Below, one piece after another: positions 46,196 to 54,919 of a stretch of 64,000 nt of DNA (position 1 is the first letter of the stretch; each line of letters starts with the position of its first letter). The position numbers were made by a program, and so were the translations under genes. Source of the stretch: Alphaproteobacteria bacterium (GTDB lineage Bacteria > Pseudomonadota > Alphaproteobacteria > Micavibrionales > Micavibrionaceae); contig JABAZY010000017.1 in assembly GCA_018608245.1 (NCBI GenBank), forward strand, positions 49,857 through 113,856, given 5' to 3'. A model generated the notes under the pieces. That model did no database searches. It worked only from the letters and a program-made list of their open reading frames with translations, and was not told the DNA's origin.

Positions 46196-47758
46196 TTACC
46201 GTTTATCGCTTAAATAACGACGCTCTAGATGTTTCAATAACCCGTCGGTGCTTAGCTTTTTACCTGTTATTTGCTCTAACATTGCTAGCGTATCTTCTTT
46301 ACGACCCAAAGCATGGATGTTTTCTTTAATCCACTCATTGATAGGTTCTAGATTACCTTCACGGACTTTATCGGCCATATCAGGGAAAGCACTATAAAGT
46401 GTTTCATGAATTTGCGCGGCGATAATATGAGAAAGTGTATTGGTTGGAATAAATCCGAAGCGTCCTGTAAACCAATCTGGGTTTTGTAATGGGCCTTCGG
46501 CTAGTGTTTTAGGCTCGCTGCCTAATAATTCTGCACTTTCTTTGTTCCAACGTGCGGGCACGTCTTTAACTTCAATTTTACCGTTAATCAAATCACGTTC
46601 AATTCTGTACCGTAAAATATCATGGAAAATTTTACTTAGTTCGTCTGCGTCATTACGGTTGTTTGTTTTGTTAATGACTTTTTTCAGACGGTATAAATTT
46701 TCTGGATCGAAAGATTTATTCTTAAACTGTCTAAACACACCTTCGGCGCGGATAGAGATAAAGTCAAAAAATTGTGGCGTACGACCAATGATTGTTTCGT
46801 ATAGAACACTTAATGAGTTCATCATTAATGCACCCTGATCTTGACCAACAGGTTGTGTTTTCCAGCTATCAGGAAGGTTTTGATAGTAAAGACCACGAGC
46901 ACCTTGGTATAAAGTATCGCTCATAGAATCTAAGAATGTGTCGCTGTCACCACAACGTACAAGCACGCGAGTATCTTCTGGAGCGCTTCCTGTCATAGGA
47001 GATAAGTTTGAAACGTATAATCCACCACGCTCAAAGTCAAAGCCCATCATTTTAAGAATGGTTTCGTTCAACCACATTTGATCAGCTTTAGTGAAGTCAC
47101 CATTTAATTCTTCTGGTGCATCTTGTGATGATTGTTTTTCAATGGCTTCGGCGTGTAATTTTTTTAATGGCTCAAGTAAATTATCATATAGCTCATCCAT
47201 TTGAGCTTCTGAAATATCACTCGCATAACCTAATAATAATGCTTTATATGGTGTGCGCGTGTTAAATTTCTTTTGTTTTAGTTCTGCAATTTTGCGATAA
47301 AGTGCAACCACTTTTTCCATGTAAGGTTGTGCATCATCCCAGCTATTATTTTTTAAAGCGTTGGCGTGCATTTTACGACCTTCATTAGATACTTGCACGG
47401 AGGCAATGTATAATTCAGGAGGAAGCGCGGCTAGATGAGAATGAATGCGGCGCATTTCGCGTAAGTTAGCTTGATCCCACTCATTCCAATTATCAGGATT
47501 TTGTTCTGCCTCTTGTTCTACTTTCTCAAGTAGGTTGGTAACAGTCGGTGTCGTTGTTTCAGCGTAAATACGTTTTGTTAAAGAAGAAATATCATGGATA
47601 CGGCGCTGCATACTGCCGACAGGCATTGATGTCATCATATCGACGGCTAGTGTATTTCTAATCGAAAACATTGTGTTTAGATTTGAAAAATAAAATTTAA
47701 GATCGTTATATCCTGCTGCTGGTTCAGAAACAGTTTCTAATTTGACGTTATCGCTCAT
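46196..47758 (-). CDS. M32 carboxypeptidase-like protein lacking its zinc ligands
   Basis: 520 residues, full length for the M32 (Taq carboxypeptidase) family, with recognisable collinear segments: FDFERGGLYVS, the LPDSW region, and near the C-terminus DILRYRIERDLINGKIEVKD and FGFIPTNTLSHIIAAQI. The zinc motif HEXXH is replaced by YQGAR (residues 284-288), the downstream HES motif by MNS (313-315), and the HPF region by NLSP. All metal ligands are thus gone, so peptidase activity is not expected. The open, intact frame argues for a retained non-catalytic role rather than decay. Confidence 0.78.
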   Translation of the reverse strand: MSDNVKLETVSEPAAGYNDLKFYFSNLNTMFSIRNTLAVDMMTSMPVGSMQRRIHDISSLTKRIYAETTTPTVTNLLEKVEQEAEQNPDNWNEWDQANLREMRRIHSHLAALPPELYIASVQVSNEGRKMHANALKNNSWDDAQPYMEKVVALYRKIAELKQKKFNTRTPYKALLLGYASDISEAQMDELYDNLLEPLKKLHAEAIEKQSSQDAPEELNGDFTKADQMWLNETILKMMGFDFERGGLYVSNLSPMTGSAPEDTRVLVRCGDSDTFLDSMSDTLYQGARGLYYQNLPDSWKTQPVGQDQGALMMNSLSVLYETIIGRTPQFFDFISIRAEGVFRQFKNKSFDPENLYRLKKVINKTNNRNDADELSKIFHDILRYRIERDLINGKIEVKDVPARWNKESAELLGSEPKTLAEGPLQNPDWFTGRFGFIPTNTLSHIIAAQIHETLYSAFPDMADKVREGNLEPINEWIKENIHALGRKEDTLAMLEQITGKKLSTDGLLKHLERRYLSDKR

Positions 47759-47889
47759 GAGACTTCCTATTATAGTATGTGTAAATTGATCAATTATTAC
47801 GCTTTAAGTAGTATAGCTTCTCTTAATAGGGTTAATAAACTTTTAACGCATATGAATTAAAATTATTAGATAATGTCAATGTTTTGGAA

Positions 47890-47908
47890 AATAACTCTGA
47901 AAGTTATT
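47890..47908. promoter_or_regulatory. inverted repeat upstream of the acyl-CoA dehydrogenase gene
   Basis: AATAACT - CTGAA - AGTTATT, seven-base arms, in the 243-base divergent region before fadE-like; TATACT further down (about 47958-47963) may be the -10. It differs from the repeat before the thiolase. Confidence 0.3.
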
Positions 47909-48001
47909 ATTTTTAGCGAAACAGCCGATAAAATTAGCGTTAAAACTTATTCTTGATTATACTATCTATTCGAAATCTAACCCCTTACATGAGATATATA
48001 C

Positions 48002-49780
48002 ATGCCAGTTTACAATGCCCCCCTTGAGGATATCAAATTTGTTCTAAATGACGTTTTGGACGCATCTAGCCTGACGAAAATTGAAGGCTATGAAGAAGCG
48101 ACGGGTGATTTGGTTGAGCAAATCTTAGAAGAGGGCGCAAAATTATGTGAGAACGTACTTTTCCCTATTAACCAAAGCGGTGATGAAGAGGGGTGTACGT
48201 TAAAAGATGGTGTTGTCACCACGCCTAAAGGTTTTAAGGAAGCTTATAAAGAATTTACCGAAGGTGGTTGGTGTGGTGTATCTGGTGATCCTGAATATGG
48301 TGGCATGGGTCTGCCGATGTTGGTGAATACCGTTATGCAGGAAATGATTTGTAGCGCTAATTTCTCATTTGGTATGTATCCGGGGCTGTCACAAGGAGCG
48401 TATGAAGCGCTACATCATTATGGGACAGATGAACAAAAACAAACTTATTTGCCGAAGCTTATTACAGGTGAGTGGTCAGGGACGATGTGCCTGACAGAAG
48501 CGCATTGTGGTACAGATTTAGGGTTAATGCGTACAAAGGCTGAACCAAACGGTGATGATTCATTTAATATTACAGGATCAAAGATTTTTATTTCAGCTGG
48601 TGAGCATGACTTAGCTGAAAACATTATCCATTTGGTGTTAGCGCGTCTTCCAGGCGCGCCAGAGGGCGTAAAAGGCATTTCGTTATTCGTAGTGCCAAAA
48701 TTCTTACCAGAGGATATGAGCCGTAATGGTATCGAATGTGGCTCTATTGAGCATAAAATGGGTATTAAGGCATCTAGTACGTGTGTGATGAACTTAGAGG
48801 AGGCCAAAGGGTGGCTTGTGGGCGCACCGCATAAAGGTCTAAAAGCCATGTTTACGATGATGAACGCTGCTCGTTTAGGGGTGGCTATGCAAGGTTTAGG
48901 TATCGCAGAAGTGGCGTATCAAAATGGGCTAGCCTATGCGAAAGATCGCTTACAAATGCGGGCGCTTGATGGCGCAAAATTTCCTGATAAACCGGCTGAC
49001 CCAATTATCGTACATCCAGACGTACGCCGTATGCTTTTGACCTCAAAAGCGTTCTGTGAAGGATCACGGGCACTGTCTTATTGGGTTGGGATGAATTTGG
49101 ATATCTCACTTAAACATGCTGATCCTGATGAACGACAAGCGGCAGATGATTTGGTTGCGTTATTAACACCTATTGTGAAGGCGTATCAAACGGATATGGG
49201 TTTTGAAATTTCATCACTAGCGATGCAAATTCATGGTGGTCATGGGTATATTTGGGAATATGGCGTTGAACAATATGCACGTGATGCACGTATTGCGATG
49301 ATTTATGAAGGTACAAATGGTATTCAGGCACTTGATTTAGTGGGGCGTAAAATGGGGGCACATATGGGGCGTTATTTACGCCGTTTCTTCCATCCTGTTA
49401 GTGAATATATAGAAGCAAATCAAGCTAATGAGAAATTGCAGGAATTTGTTTTCCCGTTGGCAAAATCTTTTGCAAAGCTACAACAATCAACGGCGATTAT
49501 TGCGCAAAAAGGATTGAAAGATCCGAATGAAGCAGGGGCGGCCAGTGTTGATTATCTACGTCAGTTTGCGTTAGTTGCGATGGGCTATATGTGGATTCAA
49601 ATGGTAGAGGCGGCACAGAAAAAATTAGATGAAGGTACTGACAATAAAAAATTCTACGAATCTAAAATTAAAACAGCGCGCTTTTTCTTTGCGCGTATGC
49701 TTCCCGAAGGTGATTGGCATTTCAAGGCTGTAATGTCTGGTGCGGATAATCTAATGGACATGACAGAAGACGAGTTTTAG
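48002..49780 (+). CDS. acyl-CoA dehydrogenase, FadE/DmdC-like
   Basis: 592 residues, the long form with an extra C-terminal domain as in DmdC and FadE5-type enzymes. CLTEAHCGTDLG contacts FAD; the catalytic Glu is in IYEGTNGIQALDL near residue 435. It makes the first double bond of beta-oxidation. Neighbouring thiolase, FadN-like and FadL-type genes support fatty-acid degradation; a methylmercaptopropionyl-CoA substrate is the alternative. Confidence 0.93.
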   Translation: MPVYNAPLEDIKFVLNDVLDASSLTKIEGYEEATGDLVEQILEEGAKLCENVLFPINQSGDEEGCTLKDGVVTTPKGFKEAYKEFTEGGWCGVSGDPEYGGMGLPMLVNTVMQEMICSANFSFGMYPGLSQGAYEALHHYGTDEQKQTYLPKLITGEWSGTMCLTEAHCGTDLGLMRTKAEPNGDDSFNITGSKIFISAGEHDLAENIIHLVLARLPGAPEGVKGISLFVVPKFLPEDMSRNGIECGSIEHKMGIKASSTCVMNLEEAKGWLVGAPHKGLKAMFTMMNAARLGVAMQGLGIAEVAYQNGLAYAKDRLQMRALDGAKFPDKPADPIIVHPDVRRMLLTSKAFCEGSRALSYWVGMNLDISLKHADPDERQAADDLVALLTPIVKAYQTDMGFEISSLAMQIHGGHGYIWEYGVEQYARDARIAMIYEGTNGIQALDLVGRKMGAHMGRYLRRFFHPVSEYIEANQANEKLQEFVFPLAKSFAKLQQSTAIIAQKGLKDPNEAGAASVDYLRQFALVAMGYMWIQMVEAAQKKLDEGTDNKKFYESKIKTARFFFARMLPEGDWHFKAVMSGADNLMDMTEDEF

Positions 49781-49789
49781 GAGAAAAAT

Positions 49790-50593
49790 ATGTCATTAAA
49801 TTTAGATAAAGCAAAATTATTTGTAAATTTCCTTGATGTGTATGATAGCCATTACGATCTTTCATTAGAAGCAGATCCAGAAGATATTGCTGTATCGCGC
49901 CTTGCATTAATACAAGCCGCAAAAAGAGAGATGAAAAATTTAAAAGACCCACTTGCATTTTATTGGTATGGCCTTTGTCATCTAGAGGGGATAGAAGGAT
50001 TCTGGATTGATATTGAAAAAGCAATTTTCTATCTTGAATCAGCTGCTGAATTAGGTGATTTGAAATCAAAAGTTACTTTAGCAGATATATATATGGGGTT
50101 TAATCCAAATGTTACAGAAGATTTTTATGACTTTGAAAAAGGATGCAGTTTATTAGAAAATATCTCTACTATGGTTGATAACAATTCTGAAAAATCATAT
50201 GCAAATTATCAATTAGCAAAAATCTATTGTCGTGAAATATATAATAAAAAAAATTCTACTAAAGCTCTAGAGTGCATGAAAATTGCACGTGAATTATTTT
50301 CAGAGGAAGCTGAATGTTTATATGCCTATTGGCTTTGGGCAGGCATTTTGGTAGAAAAAAATGCCAATGAAGCAATCAATGTTTTAGAGAAATTAATAGA
50401 TAAACATGTCGAAGAAGAATTTTCATATGAATATAGAGATTCTTTATATTTATATGGCTATATGTTGTATCATGGAGAGGGAATTGATAAAAATGATAAA
50501 AAGGCAGTCATATACCTCCAAAAAGCTTCTGAGTTAGGGCATACTCTTGCTTCTGTTTGGTTAGATGATATTCAGGATGATCAATCAAATTAA
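49790..50593 (+). CDS. Sel1-like repeat protein
   Basis: 267 residues, helical, with Sel1/TPR-type repeats (KAIFYLESAAELGDLKSK; YMLYHGEGIDKNDKKA). No signal peptide. Such proteins usually act as adaptors. It lies ten bases after the acyl-CoA dehydrogenase and overlaps panC by 17 bases, so it is in one operon. Visibly more AT-rich codon use than its neighbours, perhaps a later arrival. Confidence 0.8.
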   Translation: MSLNLDKAKLFVNFLDVYDSHYDLSLEADPEDIAVSRLALIQAAKREMKNLKDPLAFYWYGLCHLEGIEGFWIDIEKAIFYLESAAELGDLKSKVTLADIYMGFNPNVTEDFYDFEKGCSLLENISTMVDNNSEKSYANYQLAKIYCREIYNKKNSTKALECMKIARELFSEEAECLYAYWLWAGILVEKNANEAINVLEKLIDKHVEEEFSYEYRDSLYLYGYMLYHGEGIDKNDKKAVIYLQKASELGHTLASVWLDDIQDDQSN

Positions 50594-51392
50594 AACAATT
50601 AGCGATTTACATGAATTTAGAACCAGTTTAGCTAGTAAAAAAGTGGCGTTAGTGCCGACAATGGGGGCGCTTCATGAGGGACATTTGGTGTTGGTGAAAG
50701 AAGCAAAATACCTTGCTGACATTGTTATTGCCTATATTTTTGTTAACCCAACTCAGTTTGCTGAAGGCGAAGATTTAGATACTTATCCGCGTACATTAGA
50801 TAGTGATATTGAAAAGCTTGAAGCTATTGGGTGTGATGCGCTTTGGTTGCCGAGCGTTGAAGATATCTATCCGAATGGCCCTGAAATTACTGTACAGGCA
50901 GGAGAGATTGCTAAGCCATTAGAAGGTGAGTATCGCCCACATTTTTTTGACGGGGTCGTGAGTGTCTTGGCGCGAATGTTTGAATTATCAAAGCCTGATT
51001 TTGTGATGATGGGTGAAAAAGATTTTCAGCAATTACAAGTTGTGAAAAAGATGGTTGAAGCACGTAATTTGCCGTTAGAAATTATTGGTGTTGAGACTAT
51101 GCGGGATGAAAATGGATTGGCGCTATCTTCACGTAACCTTTATTTAACTGAAGCCGAATATAGTATAGCAATACGGCTGAATAAAATCATGAAGCAGGTT
51201 GCAACGAATGAAATAAGTGAAAAGAATGCTGCAGAGGAATTATTAAAAGCTGGATTTGATAAAATAGATTATTTAACTAAGCGGATTGGCGAAAATTTAT
51301 GTCCAGATCCTCAGAATTCCGATAGAGTGCTGGTAGCAGCATGGCTGGGCAAGACAAGATTAATTGATAATATGGCTATTGAGCAAAATTAA
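50577..51392 (+). CDS. panC: pantothenate synthetase
   Basis: 271 residues. VPTMGALHEGHL (HIGH-like motif), VNPTQF, MGEKDFQQLQVV and LSSRNLYL are the PanC signatures. It joins pantoate and beta-alanine, on the way to coenzyme A. I start at 50577; an in-frame ATG at 50565 adds four residues. It overlaps the Sel1 gene and is followed at once by an SCP2 gene. Confidence 0.95.
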   Translation: MINQIKTISDLHEFRTSLASKKVALVPTMGALHEGHLVLVKEAKYLADIVIAYIFVNPTQFAEGEDLDTYPRTLDSDIEKLEAIGCDALWLPSVEDIYPNGPEITVQAGEIAKPLEGEYRPHFFDGVVSVLARMFELSKPDFVMMGEKDFQQLQVVKKMVEARNLPLEIIGVETMRDENGLALSSRNLYLTEAEYSIAIRLNKIMKQVATNEISEKNAAEELLKAGFDKIDYLTKRIGENLCPDPQNSDRVLVAAWLGKTRLIDNMAIEQN

Positions 51393-51402
51393 GGAGAAAA
51401 TG

Positions 51403-51705
51403 ATGACACTAGAGAGCGTAACAGAGAAAATTAAAGAAAAAATTGCTATGGCAGCAGGAATAGATGCCAAAGTGAAATTTGATTTCAAAGATGATGGCGT
51501 TATTTTTATTGATGCAACACAAACGCCAGCTGAAGTGTCTCATGAAGATTTAGAAGCTGATTGCACATTGAAGTGCTCGCTTGATACATTCAAAGGATTA
51601 ATGGACGGTACTCAAGACCCAACAATGGCTTTTATGATGGGTAAATTGAAAGTTGATGGTTCTATGGGATTAGCGATGAAGCTAAATAGTATTATTGAAG
51701 ACTAA
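51403..51705 (+). CDS. SCP2 sterol-transfer-family protein
   Basis: 100 residues, a stand-alone SCP2 domain (DCTLKCSLDTFKGLMDG, MAFMMGKLKVDGSMGLAMKL), the fold that binds acyl chains, acyl-CoA or sterols. AAGGAG at 51391-51396, overlapping the panC stop, favours the ATG at 51403 over the one at 51400. It is the last gene of the acyl-CoA dehydrogenase operon, fitting a lipid-carrier role. Confidence 0.88.
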   Translation: MTLESVTEKIKEKIAMAAGIDAKVKFDFKDDGVIFIDATQTPAEVSHEDLEADCTLKCSLDTFKGLMDGTQDPTMAFMMGKLKVDGSMGLAMKLNSIIED

Positions 51706-51725
51706 GTTTCTAAATTTTAGGTAAT

Positions 51726-51758
51726 AAAAAAGCCACTTATAATTAAGTGGCTTTTTCT
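51726..51758. terminator. bidirectional terminator between SCP2 and FadL-type genes
   Basis: AGCCACTTA (51731-51739) and TAAGTGGCT (51744-51752), four-base loop, A-run before and T-run after, so it serves both converging transcripts. Confidence 0.85.
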
Positions 51759-51776
51759 TTGTTCTGCTTTTAAATT

Positions 51777-53072
51777 TTAAAATTTGTAGTTTAATCCAAC
51801 TGAGACGATAGCTACATAACCATCAGTATTGGCACTTACCTGTCCAGGCACAGGATTACGGGTTACATTAATTGTCTCATTGCCAACATCGATGTAAGTA
51901 CCTGCAAAATCAAAATCCATTTTATCATTGATTTTGTACGTTCCACCACCACTGAACCAGTGTCTGTCACCATCAGGTGTTCTGGTTGTACGGAAAGTAT
52001 CATTTGTTGGTGTTTCATCAAATTGATATCCAGCACGTAACGTCCATGTTTCATTCAGATCATGCTCTGCACCAACAGAGAAAGCCATGGTGTTTGCATA
52101 GTTTTGAACGACAGGCGCCGGGTCTGTTCCCACTGTTGTATTGGCATCAATACTTTCAAAGTTACTCCAACCGAACCATGTAGCCTGTCCCATTACACGG
52201 GTTTGAGGTGTTACATCATGTGCAATACCAAATGTTAATATATCAGGTAAATCTAGGTCAGCTGTACCGTCACGTGAACTATCGGCTGCTGTTCCTGTAC
52301 CAGATATATTTACTTTACCTTCTAACGTATGGCTGATAGCTGAGCGGTAATGAAGACCGATTTCTGTATTTGGTATGAAATCAGGTTTAGCAAGAAGGCC
52401 AATGTTATAACCAACGGTTAGGTCATCCCCTTCTAGTTGACTAACACCTTCTGCACCAGCACCAACAAAAACTGCTGATTGTAAATCTGCATCAGCATGT
52501 TGAATATCAATACCGCCACCAATAGAAAGCCATTCAGTAGCTTGGAATGCTATGGACGGTGCGACATTTATAGTTTTTAATTCTGTTTCAGTTGAATCAA
52601 AACGACCAAAGTAATTATCAGAGTAATCACTGCCCAAGCCGAAAGGTGCACTAACACCAAGTCCAACCCAGATAGGAAGGCCTGTCATTTCTTCTAGTGG
52701 GGCGACTGCATAGATGTGCGGTACAGGTGTTGGGCTGTATGGGTTTGACGTGCTTCCACCGACAGGGCGACCAGGCACGGCTGTTGTACCGTTATCTGTT
52801 ATATCTCCATTAGGTATAATTAAATCTACACCAGCATTGATCTGTGCGCGATCTAGCTTGGTCATGCCTGCTGGATTAAAATAGACTGTTGAGGCGTCAT
52901 CAAGTGATGTTGTTGAACCAGCAAAGGCTGTGCCTAACCCTTTAACAGATTGCTCTTGGATATAAAATCCAGCAGCTTCTGCTTTATGAAATATTGGTAA
53001 AGTCGTTGATAGGCTTAGTATTCCAGCCATTAAGATTAGTTTTGATGAGTTCGAATAAAGTGAATTTAACAT
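51777..53072 (-). CDS. OmpP1/FadL/TodX-family outer-membrane transporter
   Basis: 431 residues. Signal peptide ending KAEA, mature start AGFYIQEQSVKGLGTAFAG, then TVYFNPAGMT, the FadL hallmark, and many beta strands ending in a terminal Phe. It brings long-chain fatty acids or other hydrophobic molecules across the outer membrane. It supplies the beta-oxidation genes of this region. Confidence 0.93.
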   Translation of the reverse strand: MLNSLYSNSSKLILMAGILSLSTTLPIFHKAEAAGFYIQEQSVKGLGTAFAGSTTSLDDASTVYFNPAGMTKLDRAQINAGVDLIIPNGDITDNGTTAVPGRPVGGSTSNPYSPTPVPHIYAVAPLEEMTGLPIWVGLGVSAPFGLGSDYSDNYFGRFDSTETELKTINVAPSIAFQATEWLSIGGGIDIQHADADLQSAVFVGAGAEGVSQLEGDDLTVGYNIGLLAKPDFIPNTEIGLHYRSAISHTLEGKVNISGTGTAADSSRDGTADLDLPDILTFGIAHDVTPQTRVMGQATWFGWSNFESIDANTTVGTDPAPVVQNYANTMAFSVGAEHDLNETWTLRAGYQFDETPTNDTFRTTRTPDGDRHWFSGGGTYKINDKMDFDFAGTYIDVGNETINVTRNPVPGQVSANTDGYVAIVSVGLNYKF

Positions 53073-53154
53073 TTTGAGACTCCCCTTAGAGTGATATTAC
53101 AAGAGTAATGGTGCCTAAATTAAACCACAAATGGGGCTAGCTGGCAATTTATAG

Positions 53155-53757
53155 CTAAAGGGTGCTGTTAATAAAATTGATTATGTCGCTTGATGTGTCT
53201 TCAGTTTTAAAGATGCGTAATAAATTATCCTCGGGATCGATAAAATATATAAAAGAAGAATGATCCATGGTGTATTCCTGCATCGTATCGTCTTTTGCTT
53301 TGGCGTAGTATATTTTATAGGCGTCCGCAGCTTGTTTAATTTGTTCTAGCGTACCTGTTAAGCCTGAAAAATTAGGATGAAACAAGGCCACATATTCGCG
53401 CATAACATCTACTGTGTCACGTTCCGGATCAATAGTAATAAAGATTGGTTTAATGCTATCAGCCTTATTTCCTAGGCCTTTCAGGGAGGCTGTTATTTTT
53501 TGCAATTCTGTTGGGCAAATGGCTGGGCAATAAGTGAAGCCAAAATAAATTAAGCGATATTGGCCAGTAAAATTTTTCTCTGTGACGTCTTTGCCTAAAT
53601 GATTAGTAAGGGTGAATGGCCCGCCGAAGTTATTGGCAATAACATGCGTTTTAGGTGAGTTTTTTTCTTTTGAAATATCATAATAAGCAATCAAAGCGGC
53701 TATACCTAAGCCAAGAATGCTTAAAAGAGAAATATAAAGGAAGCGTTTTTTTATCAT
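53155..53757 (-). CDS. SCO1/SenC copper-binding family protein
   Basis: 200 residues. N-terminal membrane anchor, thioredoxin fold with copper site CPAIC (C77, C81) and His166 in YTMDHSSF. It helps assemble the CuA centre of cytochrome c oxidase, or acts as a periplasmic thiol reductase. No oxidase genes are adjacent. Confidence 0.93.
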   Translation of the reverse strand: MIKKRFLYISLLSILGLGIAALIAYYDISKEKNSPKTHVIANNFGGPFTLTNHLGKDVTEKNFTGQYRLIYFGFTYCPAICPTELQKITASLKGLGNKADSIKPIFITIDPERDTVDVMREYVALFHPNFSGLTGTLEQIKQAADAYKIYYAKAKDDTMQEYTMDHSSFIYFIDPEDNLLRIFKTEDTSSDIINFINSTL

Positions 53758-53786
53758 GCCTCCTTTATAACGAAATTTTAAAAAAT

Positions 53787-54548
53787 TTAAAGTACTTCTA
53801 GCATTTCAGCGACAAGAGGATGACGTACAATATCTGCTTGTTGTAACCAGTTCACAGAAACGTTTTCTAGCGCATCAACACGACTAGCAATATCGGATAG
53901 TCCGGACATACCGTCTAGTAAATCGCTCTGGTCAGGATCACCGGTAACAATCATGGTGGAATGCCAACCCAAACGAGATAGAAGCATCTTTAATTGTCCG
54001 TAAGTACAGTTCTGTGCTTCATCAATCACAATAAATGAATTGTTCAGTGTACGACCACGCATAAAGCCGATAGGGGCAATTTCAATTGTGCCATCATCAA
54101 GATATTGACGTACTTTTTTGCCACCCATTCTGTCGCCTAACGCATCATAAAGTGGGCGTAAGTAAGGTGCCATTTTATCGTTCATATCCCCTGGAAGATA
54201 CCCGAGGGACTCACCAGCCTCCATTGCGGGGCGGGAGAGTAGGATACGTTCTATACGACCTGATTCTAATGCCTCAACGGCTTTGGAGATAGCAATATAA
54301 GTTTTACCTGTGCCTGCGGGGCCGATTGCGAGTGTTAAATTATATTCGTCAATCGCTGTCATTAATTTTTCTTGTCCCTCAGAGCGTGGCTTAATATTCT
54401 TCACATATTTTTTATCGCGTCTGCCGTCTATTTGGTCATCTAATGGGTGCCAATCAGCTTTACCCTTTGTGTTGTATCCATGATCTTCGTCAAACATGGA
54501 TTGGACAACATTTTGATTACGGCTAGATTTACGATTTTTTTTCGACAT
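53787..54548 (-). CDS. PhoH-family ATPase
   Basis: 253 residues, the short form. Walker A GPAGTGKTYIA and Walker B FIVIDEAQN, with VTGDPDQSD as sensor. A cytoplasmic nucleotide-binding protein with proposed RNA helicase roles. The N-terminal 50 residues are basic and disordered-looking. Its upstream region contains a hairpin and a gene-free interval that may encode a small RNA. Confidence 0.9.
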   Translation of the reverse strand: MSKKNRKSSRNQNVVQSMFDEDHGYNTKGKADWHPLDDQIDGRRDKKYVKNIKPRSEGQEKLMTAIDEYNLTLAIGPAGTGKTYIAISKAVEALESGRIERILLSRPAMEAGESLGYLPGDMNDKMAPYLRPLYDALGDRMGGKKVRQYLDDGTIEIAPIGFMRGRTLNNSFIVIDEAQNCTYGQLKMLLSRLGWHSTMIVTGDPDQSDLLDGMSGLSDIASRVDALENVSVNWLQQADIVRHPLVAEMLEVL

Positions 54549-54589
54549 ATAAGCTCCTTATGAGTTGATAGAGACAGGGTTAAAAAAAG

Positions 54590-54785
54590 GTAATAAAAAA
54601 GCCGCAGAGCTTATGCTGTGCGGCGGGGTAGTAGGGATAAATTTGGTAACACTCTGGATAATGATGCTAAGTGGTTATCACTCGGATCAGGGGGACTAAT
54701 ATTTAATCTATCTATTCTTAATATATTCAAGGAGAATCCTTGGTAAGAGAAATTAATAAAATAAGTTTATCAGTGATTTGGTTTT
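54590..54785 (-). ncRNA. candidate small RNA between phoH and nrdB
   Basis: The interval 54549-54919 holds no ORF of any length on the minus strand with an ATG start. It ends in a good minus-strand terminator, and TTACAC/TTTATA at about 54815-54820 and 54791-54796 (18-base gap) could be a promoter, giving a transcript of about 195 bases. A perfect internal hairpin (CAAGGA-TTC-TCCTTG, 54728-54742) is visible. I do not recognise 6S, tmRNA or SRP RNA. Boundaries are estimates. Confidence 0.4.
54593..54624 (-). terminator. terminator with no gene immediately upstream
   Basis: On the minus strand GCCGCA...TGCGGC (with an inner AG/CT pair) is followed by T6ATT. The nearest upstream gene, nrdB, has its own terminator at 54864-54895, so this one implies another transcript. 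Confidence 0.75.
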
Positions 54786-54863
54786 TTTTCTATAAAAATC
54801 AGTAACAAAGATTTGTGTAAATAATTTTTGTTTTCTTGACGGTTTATAAAATAAGGGGAAATG

Positions 54864-54895
54864 AAAAAACCACTCTTCGTTAAAAGAGCGGTTTT
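54864..54895 (-). terminator. nrdB terminator
   Basis: On the minus strand a 12-bp stem (AAAACCGCTCTT / AAGAGTGGTTTT, one G-U pair) followed by T-rich sequence, 25 bases past the nrdB stop. The single mismatch pairs only in the minus-strand RNA, which fixes its direction. Confidence 0.85.
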
Positions 54896-54919
54896 AAAAT
54901 TTAGAAAATTAATAGTTTA

